Shown: in pieces, positions 7,689 to 16,000 of the stretch
Layout: the number at the start of each line of letters is the position of its first letter
How positions within the stretch are numbered: position 1 is the stretch's first letter
Source of the DNA: Hahella sp. KA22
GTDB lineage: Bacteria > Pseudomonadota > Gammaproteobacteria > Pseudomonadales > Oleiphilaceae
NCBI RefSeq assembly: GCF_004135205.1
Contig: NZ_CP035490.1
Location: 4,941,644 to 5,005,643, forward strand
Direction of reading: 5' to 3'
DNA length: 64,000 nt
The notes under the pieces: generated by a model
What the model saw: the letters and a program-made list of their open reading frames with translations, nothing else
What the model was told of the DNA's origin: nothing
The model's database searches: none
Translations under genes and position numbers: made by a program

Positions 7689-7916
7689 ATGCTGTTACTA
7701 AGCCTGACCGGAGCCATATTGATTATGACTGCATTGTGTTTGCTGTTCTTCATCAGAAATGCGAAAGCCTCGGAATTGCGGCTACGCCTGATGAAAGAAA
7801 ACTACGAAGCATTCAAGAAGCTCCCCAGCTATGAAGACATGCTTTACCGGTTTTGGATTCCCCTCACTCGATTTGAGGAAAAAGCGACAGGCGAACAAAG
7901 GAAGGAGGAAAGTTGA
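7689..7916 (+). CDS. Small single-span membrane protein downstream of the Cro-like gene
   Basis: I do not recognise this 75-residue protein. It has one hydrophobic segment (about residues 2-22, rich in Leu and Ile) followed by a charged tail, so it is probably a bitopic inner-membrane protein with the tail in the cytoplasm. It lies 21 nt after the Cro-like gene on the same strand, and GGGAGG precedes the ATG, so the two are likely co-transcribed. It could be the output of the switch or a remnant of an early phage operon. Confidence 0.6.
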   Translation: MLLLSLTGAILIMTALCLLFFIRNAKASELRLRLMKENYEAFKKLPSYEDMLYRFWIPLTRFEEKATGEQRKEES

Positions 7917-7956
7917 ACCCAGATTTATCGACCTGAGTCATCGACAGATATTTTAA

Positions 7957-7985
7957 AAGAAGGTGAGCGTTGCGCTCACCTTCTT
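7957..7985. terminator. Bidirectional terminator
   Basis: A perfect 13-bp stem AAGAAGGTGAGCG / CGCTCACCTTCTT with a TTG loop lies between the small membrane protein gene and the convergent protease gene. Short T and A runs flank it on either side. Confidence 0.85.
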
Positions 7986-8000
7986 AACTTACGGCTGGCG

Positions 8001-10559
8001 TTATTTACGAGGAAATTTAAACCGCAGCCAACCCAGCGCCGCCAACATCAGCCAAACTGCGCCGCCACCGCCGGAATCGCCACTACCACCTGAGTCACTA
8101 CCACCTGAGTCACTACCACCTGAGTCACTACCACCTGAGTCGCTACCTCCTGAGTCGCTACCACCAGTCGGCTCTTCATCATCGTTCGCGATGACACCTG
8201 AGACCGTAGCCTGACTAATAGTTCCAGAAGAGGGATTGCTTATTGTCAGCGTGAAAGACTCATCCGTCTCAAATGTCGTATCGCCAGAGACGTTAATCAT
8301 AAACGTCTTACTGAATTGACCCGCAGCCAAACTCACTGATCCGGAAGGCATTGCGCCACCGAAGTCTGTCGCGTTGGCGGGATTAGCGCCCGCCCCTGCT
8401 ACGCTGTAATCCACTGTCATGTCAACAATCGCGTACTGACGGGAAACCTGGAAGGTAAAAGCAGTCTGCCCGCTATTTCCTTCAACTTGGTTCGCACTGA
8501 CCGCGCTGACGGAAATATTCCCCGAAGTATTCACAGAAACCAGAGAGAAGTTAGCAGGGGAAACGTCAAAGAATACGTTGTCGCTGCACTTCACCCGAAT
8601 CCGCCCATTTGCGGTGTCCGTATTGGGGGCAACCACTCTCTCGAATCCATCATTGGACGCGCCGGCTTTAATCATCGTTGTGAACGTGGAGCCGCCGTCT
8701 TTCGATAATTCGATATCCACCTGACTGCAGCTGACTGGGGCCAGATTTGTGTTCGCTACGTTCCAAGTCACATCCACCTGCTGTCCGCCGGTATATGTCC
8801 CAGCGCCTGGAGCCGTTACTTTAAATGGGCCTGAGTCGCCATCAACCGTCAACCTGACGTCATCCTGGTTCACGCCGAAGTCGCCAGAGCGAACGGTAAC
8901 CCTGAAATTAAGATCACGGTCGGTCGTAGGCAGAGTTTCCCCTAGAGAGCTGCTTAGATCACCAGAAAGAATTGCATCCAATTTGGGGAAATAACGCGTA
9001 GATGAAGTCGTTCCTTGAAAAGAACGGAACAAAGGACGCTTTCCATCATCAGTGGCCATTTCAACCGCATCAGAGGTTCCACCGCTATCACTTCTGTCCT
9101 GCTGCTCCCACGTATAGGTTAGTCCAGATAAATCGCCGGGATCAGTATCATTAGCCGTCGCCGTGAGCATGAAAGGCGTCCGGGCGGGAATCGTGTAACT
9201 CGGACCTGCATTCACAGTAGGAACTGCATTCCCGGTATTTACCGGCGTTCCGCAGCTAGCCCCACTACCCGTAAGATGATTGTGGATTTGCTCCAGACTG
9301 CCCCCGTTAAAGTAGTCGTCGGCACTATTCTGTATATTTTGAGGAGAACACAATCCCGAGTATGACATTATCGTCGAACCAGACCCAACTTCCCATGCGC
9401 TGCTGGACGACCGGTTATCTTTACAACCGCCGCTTACCGCATTGAATGTATGCCCAGCCCCTAACTGATGACCTAATTCATGGGCTAATAAGTCGGTGAC
9501 AAAATACTCAAATCTACCATCAGGATTGCCTAGCCCAGTCCGCCCTTTAGCTTTGTAGCCACTGCTGTTGCAAAAGACGCCAACAAACGCCAGACCACCT
9601 CCAACCTGATTGAGCAAATGGCCAACATCGTAATTTTCGGAACCAATGACACTGTCTAGCGTCGCTTGATTCTCATTAAGCAGGATATCTGATCCATTAG
9701 TCGCCCTACCGCCTGTGTAAGGGTCAGTTGTTGAATTGGTATAAATTATTTTGTCGTTGTTCCCAACCAGTTGTAAGCGAACCGCGACTTCCTTTTCGTA
9801 AATCTGGTTCAGACGGTTAACGACAGAAACAATAAATGCCTGAGTTTCCGCTACAGAAGGATTGCTTGAGTCACTGCTAACAGAGGCTGAAAATTCACCG
9901 GTAGCGGCCATAGCCAGACGATATACCTTATAACTATCGCCAAAGCTTGCTCGTTCGGCCAGTACAGGCACCTCAAGAGATTTTAGATAACTGTATTCGT
10001 CACTCTCCGCAGCATGATCATGCTCCGCCGTTTCACACTGCAAAGGCTCTTTACTTGGCATGTCCGCTTTGAAAAAGCCGCGATATTGGCTGACGCTCTC
10101 TGTGTCGCTGAAGCTGGATTCCGGTTCAATGACCAGAGTGGCTTCCGGAGTATTAACATAACCGTGGAATCCACGAGGCGTTGTGTCGATACGTCCGCTG
10201 ACGCCTTTATCCTCAACGCCAAATACCTTGTAGGTGCGCAGCTCCGGATACTTGGCCTCTAACTCTGGAGCCATGACAGGCGAGTAAAACGCCTCCAGCA
10301 AAATAAAGCCGCCATCAGGTTTAGGGTAGTAAAACGGCAATCCTTCTAACGCGCCTTCAAGGGGGGCGTCTTGCAGATAGACTTTAAGGCGCTCAATGTC
10401 CGCCGCGATTCCGCGATAGTGAAACGCCGACTCAGTCTGCGCCTGCGCCTTGCCCGCCATGTCCAACCACAATCCATCGGGGGATTGGGCATGAGAGACA
10501 CTGGCGATAGCCAGCGCTAACTGCGACGCCACAAAAAATGCTGCTTTATTCATGCTCAT
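8001..10559 (-). CDS. Secreted reprolysin-like zinc metalloprotease with Calx-beta and GlyGly-CTERM tail
   Basis: A protease of about 852 residues, probably exported by Sec and then type II secretion. In order it has a signal peptide (1-25), a propeptide (about 30-190), and a metzincin catalytic domain with HELGHQLGAGH (about 360-371) and the Met-turn IMSY (about 397-400). After these come Ig/PKD-like beta domains (about 445-680), a Calx-beta domain (about 685-795), a Gly-Gly-Ser-Asp-Ser repeat linker (about 800-825), and a C-terminal GGGG plus hydrophobic stretch plus basic end. That tail is the GlyGly-CTERM signal cut by rhombosortase. The ATG at 10559 is preferred over TTG at 10562. The gene just upstream encodes a stand-alone copy of the propeptide. 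Confidence 0.88.
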   Translation of the reverse strand: MSMNKAAFFVASQLALAIASVSHAQSPDGLWLDMAGKAQAQTESAFHYRGIAADIERLKVYLQDAPLEGALEGLPFYYPKPDGGFILLEAFYSPVMAPELEAKYPELRTYKVFGVEDKGVSGRIDTTPRGFHGYVNTPEATLVIEPESSFSDTESVSQYRGFFKADMPSKEPLQCETAEHDHAAESDEYSYLKSLEVPVLAERASFGDSYKVYRLAMAATGEFSASVSSDSSNPSVAETQAFIVSVVNRLNQIYEKEVAVRLQLVGNNDKIIYTNSTTDPYTGGRATNGSDILLNENQATLDSVIGSENYDVGHLLNQVGGGLAFVGVFCNSSGYKAKGRTGLGNPDGRFEYFVTDLLAHELGHQLGAGHTFNAVSGGCKDNRSSSSAWEVGSGSTIMSYSGLCSPQNIQNSADDYFNGGSLEQIHNHLTGSGASCGTPVNTGNAVPTVNAGPSYTIPARTPFMLTATANDTDPGDLSGLTYTWEQQDRSDSGGTSDAVEMATDDGKRPLFRSFQGTTSSTRYFPKLDAILSGDLSSSLGETLPTTDRDLNFRVTVRSGDFGVNQDDVRLTVDGDSGPFKVTAPGAGTYTGGQQVDVTWNVANTNLAPVSCSQVDIELSKDGGSTFTTMIKAGASNDGFERVVAPNTDTANGRIRVKCSDNVFFDVSPANFSLVSVNTSGNISVSAVSANQVEGNSGQTAFTFQVSRQYAIVDMTVDYSVAGAGANPANATDFGGAMPSGSVSLAAGQFSKTFMINVSGDTTFETDESFTLTISNPSSGTISQATVSGVIANDDEEPTGGSDSGGSDSGGSDSGGSDSGGSDSGGSGDSGGGGAVWLMLAALGWLRFKFPRK
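8086..8160. repeat. Five 15-bp tandem repeats inside the protease gene
   Basis: Five back-to-back copies of CCACCTGAGTCACTA. The first three are identical and the last two vary at one or two bases. They encode Gly-Gly-Ser-Asp-Ser units in the linker before the GlyGly-CTERM tail. The unit length keeps the frame, so copy-number changes would only alter linker length. Confidence 0.95.
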
Positions 10560-10573
10560 CAACTCAAATACCT

Positions 10574-10617
10574 GATAAAAATCTCTGACGCCAATCCCTG
10601 AAAGCAGGGGCTTTGGC
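10574..10617 (-). terminator. Weak attenuator-like hairpin between propeptide gene and protease gene
   Basis: Read on the minus strand, an interrupted stem (GCCAA...TTGGC outside, CCCTG/CAGGG inside, loop CTTT) at 10617-10590 is followed about 6 nt later by a five-T run. It lies within the 72-nt gap between two co-directional genes. It may partly stop transcription, giving more propeptide than protease, but the stem is imperfect. Confidence 0.4.
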
Positions 10618-10631
10618 TAGTTCACCGGCGG

Positions 10632-11267
10632 TTAAAACCAATTTTTTATGGATCGCCACATCCGTGAGAAGAACCCGGGGTTCGCCACTTCTTCATAGGG
10701 CTCGACGCTATTCCCGGCTTGATCCGGTACAAGCGCGCCTTGAGGCTCAACGGGTTTGGGGATATATGGCAGATCCTGTTTGAAGAAAACCCGGTAGCGA
10801 TCCTCCGACTTCCTATCGGAAAACCGGCTTTCGGGCTCTATCAATACACTACGGCCATCCATGGTGAGAAAAGCCTTGAAGCCTGCATCGGTATAATCGA
10901 TGCGGCCTGACAAGGTGGGGATATCCACGCCATGAACTTTGTAAGTTCGGATATTGGGGAACTTTTCAGCAAGCTCAGGGGCCATAACCGGCGAGTCATA
11001 CGCTTCAACCAAAACAAAGCGCTGATCCGGCATAGGCAAAGTCAAAGACAGCCCTTCCGCGGAGCCCTCTTGAGGGGCGGCTCTCAGGTATGCGCGCAGC
11101 TCCTCGCCTTTCAAGGCGACAGCAAAATACGGAAATTCTTGCGTTTTCTGCGGCTCCGCAACGGGTGACCAGAATGACATCTCAGCACTTGCGGCCTGGG
11201 ACATCAAAACGATTCCTCCAATCAAAGCAAACTGCTGCGCTGACTTTATGGACTTGCGTAACTGCAC
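10632..11267 (-). CDS. Stand-alone protease propeptide homologue, secreted
   Basis: A 211-residue protein with a signal peptide (1-28, SQAASA). The body is about half identical by eye over roughly 108 residues to the propeptide of the protease encoded directly downstream. Shared blocks include SPVMAPEL, RTYKV.GV, SGRID, IEPES.FSD and YR.FFK.D. It has no catalytic domain and ends with a short aromatic-basic tail. The likely start is GTG at 11267. With the same orientation and a 72-nt gap it is probably in one operon with the protease. A role as a trans-acting foldase or inhibitor of the protease is inferred, by analogy with other propeptides. Confidence 0.75.
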   Translation of the reverse strand: MQLRKSIKSAQQFALIGGIVLMSQAASAEMSFWSPVAEPQKTQEFPYFAVALKGEELRAYLRAAPQEGSAEGLSLTLPMPDQRFVLVEAYDSPVMAPELAEKFPNIRTYKVHGVDIPTLSGRIDYTDAGFKAFLTMDGRSVLIEPESRFSDRKSEDRYRVFFKQDLPYIPKPVEPQGALVPDQAGNSVEPYEEVANPGFFSRMWRSIKNWF

Positions 11268-11534
11268 TATACCCCCGAGAGAAACTGCGATCAGTTGCGA
11301 TCAAAAAACGAACACAACCAAGTTAATCCTCAATATATAAACGGATTCGAGGCGGACTACTATATAGTTTTTGTAAGAATGAGAAGGAAGACCGCCTCTT
11401 ACTACAACAGGTCGCCGCACCTCTGGCATGTCATGCACAGCCTAAAATCGACTCATGCTTAATAAGGTGCGACAACCTATTGAATTTATAGGCAGTTTAA
11501 TGGAAAAGAACGATTGACGCGCCGGCCATTTGGC

Positions 11535-12935
11535 TTAGTTGTGAGTTAATTGGGACTCAGTTGGCGCCGTTACAAAAGTACTGTTTTCTTTCCGTAATTC
11601 TCCTTTTAGCGCTCGGTTCACACGCCAGTTGAACAGTGTGGTAAGACATATTGCTGTAAATCCAAGCCCAACGCCCAATCCCATCCAGACGCCGACTATT
11701 CCCCACTGGCCTTTTAACAGCCACGCCACCGGAAAGCCGACCAGCCAATATCCAACCACCGTAATCAAGGTGGGCGCCGCTCCCATACGCAAGGCCCTCA
11801 GGGCGGTCATCATGATGACCTGAGCGCCGTCCACTACCTGGAAAATCGCAGCAACTGCAAGCAGACTGACGCCAAGCGTCATTACATCCTGATCCAGCGC
11901 CCCTTCACCGCCCAGGGTAAAAAGGCCCACGATCTGTTCAGGAAGTAATAAAAATACCAATGCGGACACCAGGCAGAATAACCCTCCCAATGAAAGACCG
12001 GTCCAGGCGTAGCTCTTCAACTCTCCCATGCGGCCTTCGCCATAACATTGGCCTACCCGGATGGAAGCGCCCTGAGCAAATCCAATATAAATATTGAATG
12101 ACATGGAGGCCGCCTGTAGGGCAATCTGATGCGCCGCCAGCGCCACCGCGCCCATAGCGCCCGCCAATAAGGTCGCGGCGGTGAACAGTCCCGCCTCCAT
12201 CGTCCAGGCCAGCATGATTGGCAGCCCCAGAGTATAGAAGGGTTTGAAATCCACCAAACGGGTTTTGACTTTAGTCAGGCTACCCAGCACTTCGCGGACT
12301 TCCGCATAACGGTTCAAGTCCAATACAAGCATGACGCACATGAACACGCACACCAAAGCCGTACCAATCGCAACGCCGGCGATACCCAGTTCAGGGAAAA
12401 AGCGCCAGCCGGTCATCAGCGCATAACTCAACGGTACGTTAAGAACAACCGCCGCCAGGCTGATGCGCATAATGGAGGTAGTGCGCGACATGCCAGCGGC
12501 CAGTCCCCGCAACACCATGAAGGTAAACGCGGGCAAACTGATCCAGGCGGCCTGTCCCAGATATTGTGAGGCAAACTCAACCGCCTGTGGCTCCTGCCCC
12601 ATGTTTAATAAAAGCGCAGGCGTCACTTTCATCGCCAGCGCCACCATGGCGGCGATTACTACAACGAGAATCAGGCCCGCTTTGACAATACGGATGATAT
12701 CCTGCCGCGCGCCACGGCCAGTATGAAAAGCGACCTCGTTGGCGACCGCTGCAAGCAAACCGCTGATCACCACCAATATGAAGTTGAAGATAGCTGCGCC
12801 CAATCCGGCGCCCGCCAACTCTTCCACCCCCAAAATCCCAAACATAACGGAGTCGCAGAAAATCATGGCTGACTGCGCAACCTGGGCCGCTGATAACGGA
12901 AGGGATAATTTCAGAACTTCTCTTAACCTGCTCAT
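11535..12935 (-). CDS. MATE-family multidrug efflux transporter (NorM-like)
   Basis: An inner-membrane sodium- or proton-coupled exporter of cationic drugs. The 466-residue form starting at 12935 has the family's usual length and about twelve hydrophobic segments. Its opening (LKLSLPLSAAQVAQSAM) and the internal repeat typical of MATE proteins are clear, including IALQAASMSFNIYIGFAQGASIRVGQ in the second half. The start at 12935 has AAGGA 5 nt upstream; earlier in-frame starts at 12980 and 13004 would add a polar leader unlike the family. It is divergent from a LysR regulator at 13323, which may control it. Confidence 0.9.
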   Translation of the reverse strand: MSRLREVLKLSLPLSAAQVAQSAMIFCDSVMFGILGVEELAGAGLGAAIFNFILVVISGLLAAVANEVAFHTGRGARQDIIRIVKAGLILVVVIAAMVALAMKVTPALLLNMGQEPQAVEFASQYLGQAAWISLPAFTFMVLRGLAAGMSRTTSIMRISLAAVVLNVPLSYALMTGWRFFPELGIAGVAIGTALVCVFMCVMLVLDLNRYAEVREVLGSLTKVKTRLVDFKPFYTLGLPIMLAWTMEAGLFTAATLLAGAMGAVALAAHQIALQAASMSFNIYIGFAQGASIRVGQCYGEGRMGELKSYAWTGLSLGGLFCLVSALVFLLLPEQIVGLFTLGGEGALDQDVMTLGVSLLAVAAIFQVVDGAQVIMMTALRALRMGAAPTLITVVGYWLVGFPVAWLLKGQWGIVGVWMGLGVGLGFTAICLTTLFNWRVNRALKGELRKENSTFVTAPTESQLTHN

Positions 12936-13322
12936 TTTTCCTTGCTCACTCTTCGGCAACGTCTCACGACGAGCCTTCATCACACACCTGTTAATTAGTT
13001 TCACTTAATTATTAACATGGCAATGATATTGGCATGTTAATACCAGGCGCATGGACGCGCCTGCGCGGCGACAAGCCGCGGGAGACAGGGCCTGACCTGT
13101 GCAGGCCCTGTCGTTGCAGACAAATAGAAGGAAGCTATTTGTCTGCCGGATTAATAATTGGAACTGTCGCTCGGAATTCGTCTGCTTTAGATAGGTATTC
13201 ATTCCAAGCATAGCCAGTTAGAGGAGACCGATAGCGGCGCCGCAACAAAGCTGTTGCCTAAATTAGGTTGGAGCGGCAATATTCACAAGCGAAACATTTG
13301 CCTTTATACATGAGTTTTTTTC
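12936..13322. other. Intergenic region between the MATE and LysR genes with three hairpins
   Basis: No gene is seen. The region carries a hairpin CGCGGC / GCCGCG (13064-13080) and an 11-bp stem GACAGGGCCTG / CAGGCCCTGTC (13084-13112). It also carries the palindromic dispersed element at 13115-13152. Neither hairpin has a T-run. The LysR promoter and operator must lie in the right part; a T-N11-A type site was not pinned down. Confidence 0.5.
13115..13152 (-). repeat. Dispersed palindromic element, copy A
   Basis: A 38-nt sequence containing a perfect 11-bp inverted repeat CAGACAAATAG / CTATTTGTCTG (13117-13127 and 13135-13145, 7-nt loop). Its reverse complement matches 61379-61416 at 35 of 38 positions. 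Both copies are intergenic, so this looks like a REP-type short interspersed element. Confidence 0.75.
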
Positions 13323-14279
13323 ATGCCAATCCGTCCCAGAAAATTACCGCCGCTAAACGCGTTAAAAGCCTTTGAGGCCAGCGCCAGACTACTCAGCTTC
13401 TCCGTCGCCGCGCACGAACTGAATGTGACGCAAGGCGCGGTCAGCAAGCAGGTTAAATTACTTGAGGAATATTTTGAGCAGCCTCTTTTTCTGCGACGGG
13501 CGCGGCATATCAAATTGACGGAAGCAGGGGAAAAGCTTTTTCACAGCCTGGGGGATATTTTTGATCAATTGGTCAAAGCCTGCGACGCGGCGTCTTCCCA
13601 CCAGAAAGATATTTTGCGTTTGCAAGTAACGCCCTCCCTCGCCGTCCGTTGGTTGTTTCCACGACTGCCGCAGCTGCAGCGGGAGTTAAAGGACGTGCAG
13701 CTGAAAATCACGACCATGTGGCTGTCAGCGGAGAAAGAAGCAGACCTGGACCTGGATCACTACGATATCGTGCTACATTGCGGTCGCCGCAGGGATAACG
13801 GCGCAGCTAATTTGTTGCGGGAAGAACAACTGGTGCCGGTTTGCCATCCATCACTCCTGAAACAGCACGGAAATGACTGGAGTCGCCTAATTCGCAACCT
13901 GCCGCTACTGCACCCATCCGTTACTCACGAAGACTGGCGCAACTGGTTGGCGAAAAACCCAGTATCCGGCGTAGACCCGTCTTCGGGGCTGATATTCGAT
14001 ACCTTGGACATGCCAGTGACCGTCGCCATTCAGGGGCACGGCGTCGCGTTGGCGGACCCACTGTTCATAATGGATGAGCTGAAAAACGGAATTCTTACCA
14101 CACCTCGCAATCATAGCCACGACAGCGGCTGGGGCTATTATTTTGTGCATCAGAAACTACGCGCCTCCGACCCCAGCATTCTTACCTTCAAGCGTTGGCT
14201 GATAGCGGGTCTGCAGGAGGATATGGAGCGGCTGGAAACGATCAGGCTGCTGCCTTCACTAACGCCTCTGGGCAAGTAG
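13323..14279 (+). CDS. LysR-family transcriptional regulator (GcvA-like)
   Basis: A 318-residue regulator. The N-terminal winged helix-turn-helix covers about residues 5-65 (LPPLNALKAFEASARLLSF, then NVTQGAVSKQVKLLEE). The effector-binding domain fills the rest. The PLNALKAFE opening and GCRR...VPVCHP style place it near GcvA/AmpR-like members. No ribosome site is obvious before the ATG. It is divergent from the MATE exporter and may regulate it or itself; the inducer is unknown. Confidence 0.92.
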   Translation: MPIRPRKLPPLNALKAFEASARLLSFSVAAHELNVTQGAVSKQVKLLEEYFEQPLFLRRARHIKLTEAGEKLFHSLGDIFDQLVKACDAASSHQKDILRLQVTPSLAVRWLFPRLPQLQRELKDVQLKITTMWLSAEKEADLDLDHYDIVLHCGRRRDNGAANLLREEQLVPVCHPSLLKQHGNDWSRLIRNLPLLHPSVTHEDWRNWLAKNPVSGVDPSSGLIFDTLDMPVTVAIQGHGVALADPLFIMDELKNGILTTPRNHSHDSGWGYYFVHQKLRASDPSILTFKRWLIAGLQEDMERLETIRLLPSLTPLGK

Positions 14280-14384
14280 GCTAAATCCTCGGTCATGGCG
14301 CGCATGGGCTGGCTCGCACAATCCTGAGACGTTATCCTTGGGCCATACGTTAATCGCCGTTGAGGCCGCCTGCAGACAGGCTTT

Positions 14385-15455
14385 ATGCGAAAAATCATCC
14401 ACATTGACGCCGACTCATTCTACGCCTCCGTAGAAATTCGCGATAATCCGTCACTGCAGCATCTGCCGGTAGCGGTGGGCGGAAGCCCTGACAAACGCGG
14501 CGTCATCGCCACCTGCAACTACAACGCCCGCGCATTTGGCGTGCGTTCGGCCATGTCCTCGGCGAAAGCCGTTCTGCTATGCCCGGATTTAGTGTTCATT
14601 CGTCCCCGCTTCGAGGTCTATCGCAGCGTATCCAAGGATATTCACAAGATTTTTCGCGACTACACTGATCTCATCGAGCCGCTGTCCCTGGACGAAGCCT
14701 ATCTGGATGTATCCGACTGCAAAGCCTGTAAAGGCAGCGCCACGCTTATAGCCGAGGAAATTCGCGCCCGCGTGAAGCAAGACTTACGATTGACGGTATC
14801 GGCGGGAGTCGCCCCGAACAAGTTTCTGGCCAAAATAGCCAGTGACTGGAATAAGCCCGATGGCATCTTCGTCATCCGGCCGCAAGAGGTAAAAGACTTC
14901 ATCCCCACCCTCCCCGTTCGCAAAATCAACGGCGTGGGTAAAGTGACAGCGGCCAAAATGGAGGGTTTGGGCATCACCACCTGCGGCGATTTGCAGCGTC
15001 TGTCCAAAGACGATCTGGAGCGCTATTTCGGCAGCTACGGCGAACGCCTCTACAACCTGTCGCGTGGCGTAGACAATCGTCCCGTACAGACAGAGTGGGT
15101 GCGCAAGTCCCTGTCCGTCGAACATACCTACGATCACGATCTGCAAAATCTCGACGCCATTCTCGACAGCTGCGAACCTCTTTTCGAAGAACTGCTGGAA
15201 CGCTTTAACCGCATCAGTGACGCCTACCTGGTCAACAAGCGCTTCGTCAAAGTCAAGTTCGCCGACTTCACCCAGACCACCCTTGAAGAACTCCTACCGG
15301 GTTACAGCTGCCAGTGGCGAAGCCTCCCCGACTACCTGCGTCTAATGAGCGCCGCCTGGGCGCGCCAGAAAAAACCCGTACGCCTGCTGGGGATGGGGGT
15401 CAGACTAAAAGACCCTAAAAATAACAATATTGGGGAACAGCTCTCGCTGTTTTGA
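14385..15455 (+). CDS. dinB: DNA polymerase IV (Y-family translesion polymerase)
   Basis: A 356-residue error-prone polymerase that copies past damaged bases. The catalytic acids are visible: Asp8 in IHIDADSFYASVE and Asp103-Glu104 in SLDEAYLDVS. Tyr13 sits at the steric-gate position that excludes ribonucleotides. The helix-hairpin-helix GVGKVTAAKM follows near 185. The C-terminus ends in GEQLSLF, a QLSLF-type beta-clamp binding peptide as in E. coli Pol IV. No clear LexA box (CTG-N10-CAG) was found upstream. Confidence 0.96.
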   Translation: MRKIIHIDADSFYASVEIRDNPSLQHLPVAVGGSPDKRGVIATCNYNARAFGVRSAMSSAKAVLLCPDLVFIRPRFEVYRSVSKDIHKIFRDYTDLIEPLSLDEAYLDVSDCKACKGSATLIAEEIRARVKQDLRLTVSAGVAPNKFLAKIASDWNKPDGIFVIRPQEVKDFIPTLPVRKINGVGKVTAAKMEGLGITTCGDLQRLSKDDLERYFGSYGERLYNLSRGVDNRPVQTEWVRKSLSVEHTYDHDLQNLDAILDSCEPLFEELLERFNRISDAYLVNKRFVKVKFADFTQTTLEELLPGYSCQWRSLPDYLRLMSAAWARQKKPVRLLGMGVRLKDPKNNNIGEQLSLF

Positions 15456-15460
15456 GGCCT

Positions 15461-16000
15461 CTATGGCGTATAAGAAAGTTTCTCTCCATCGTGTTCAAGC
15501 GCGGCGAGAATTTCCTCTTTTGATAGCCGTATAGTGTTGGACACCAAGGATTTGGGCAGTCCGACACTCGGTGCAGCAATAGACAATGTCATATAGGAAA
15601 AAGGCTGTTTGCGAATGTCTACAGATTGTTCCTCATGACTACCAGACAAACGCCCTCTTACCCTGTAATTTTTTACCAGAACCGTAGCATACTTGTACTC
15701 ACTGCCCGGTTGGGTGTTTACGATGGCCTTTACGTGACCTAAGTAATAGCTCACCAAGCTCGTACCACTGAGAACTTTCTCGTTTTGAGCGCTATACAGG
15801 GTAAAATCCGACCTTAAAACAGGGGCGCTTTCAAGAACCTGCTTCTGGTCAGACTCAAACATCACCACCAAGCTATGAGGAAGATCCATTCCATCACTGG
15901 TAGAAATGTTTACATGCCGAATTTCCTGCTGACTGATATTGACTGACCCAGCACAACCAAATAATGAAAAGCATACAACAAGAAACACTATTTTCTTCAC
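15461..16000 (-). CDS. Lipoprotein partner of the adjacent lipase
   Basis: A 179-residue protein with a lipoprotein signal (LFGCAG, Cys16), so it should be anchored in a membrane facing the periplasm. The rest is beta-rich without a known motif. Its GTG start shares one base with the TAG stop of the lipase gene upstream, so the two are translationally coupled. Its base composition, like the lipase's, is clearly more AT-rich than neighbouring housekeeping genes. Lipase genes followed by a lipoprotein gene are the usual form of type VI Tle effector plus Tli immunity pairs. An immunity role is an inference; I do not recognise the family itself. Confidence 0.6.
   Translation of the reverse strand: MKKIVFLVVCFSLFGCAGSVNISQQEIRHVNISTSDGMDLPHSLVVMFESDQKQVLESAPVLRSDFTLYSAQNEKVLSGTSLVSYYLGHVKAIVNTQPGSEYKYATVLVKNYRVRGRLSGSHEEQSVDIRKQPFSYMTLSIAAPSVGLPKSLVSNTIRLSKEEILAALEHDGEKLSYTP

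Noticed and set aside
14371-14380. CTGCAGACAG before dinB as a LexA box
   Set aside because: Spacing is 4 instead of the 10 bases between CTG and CAG.
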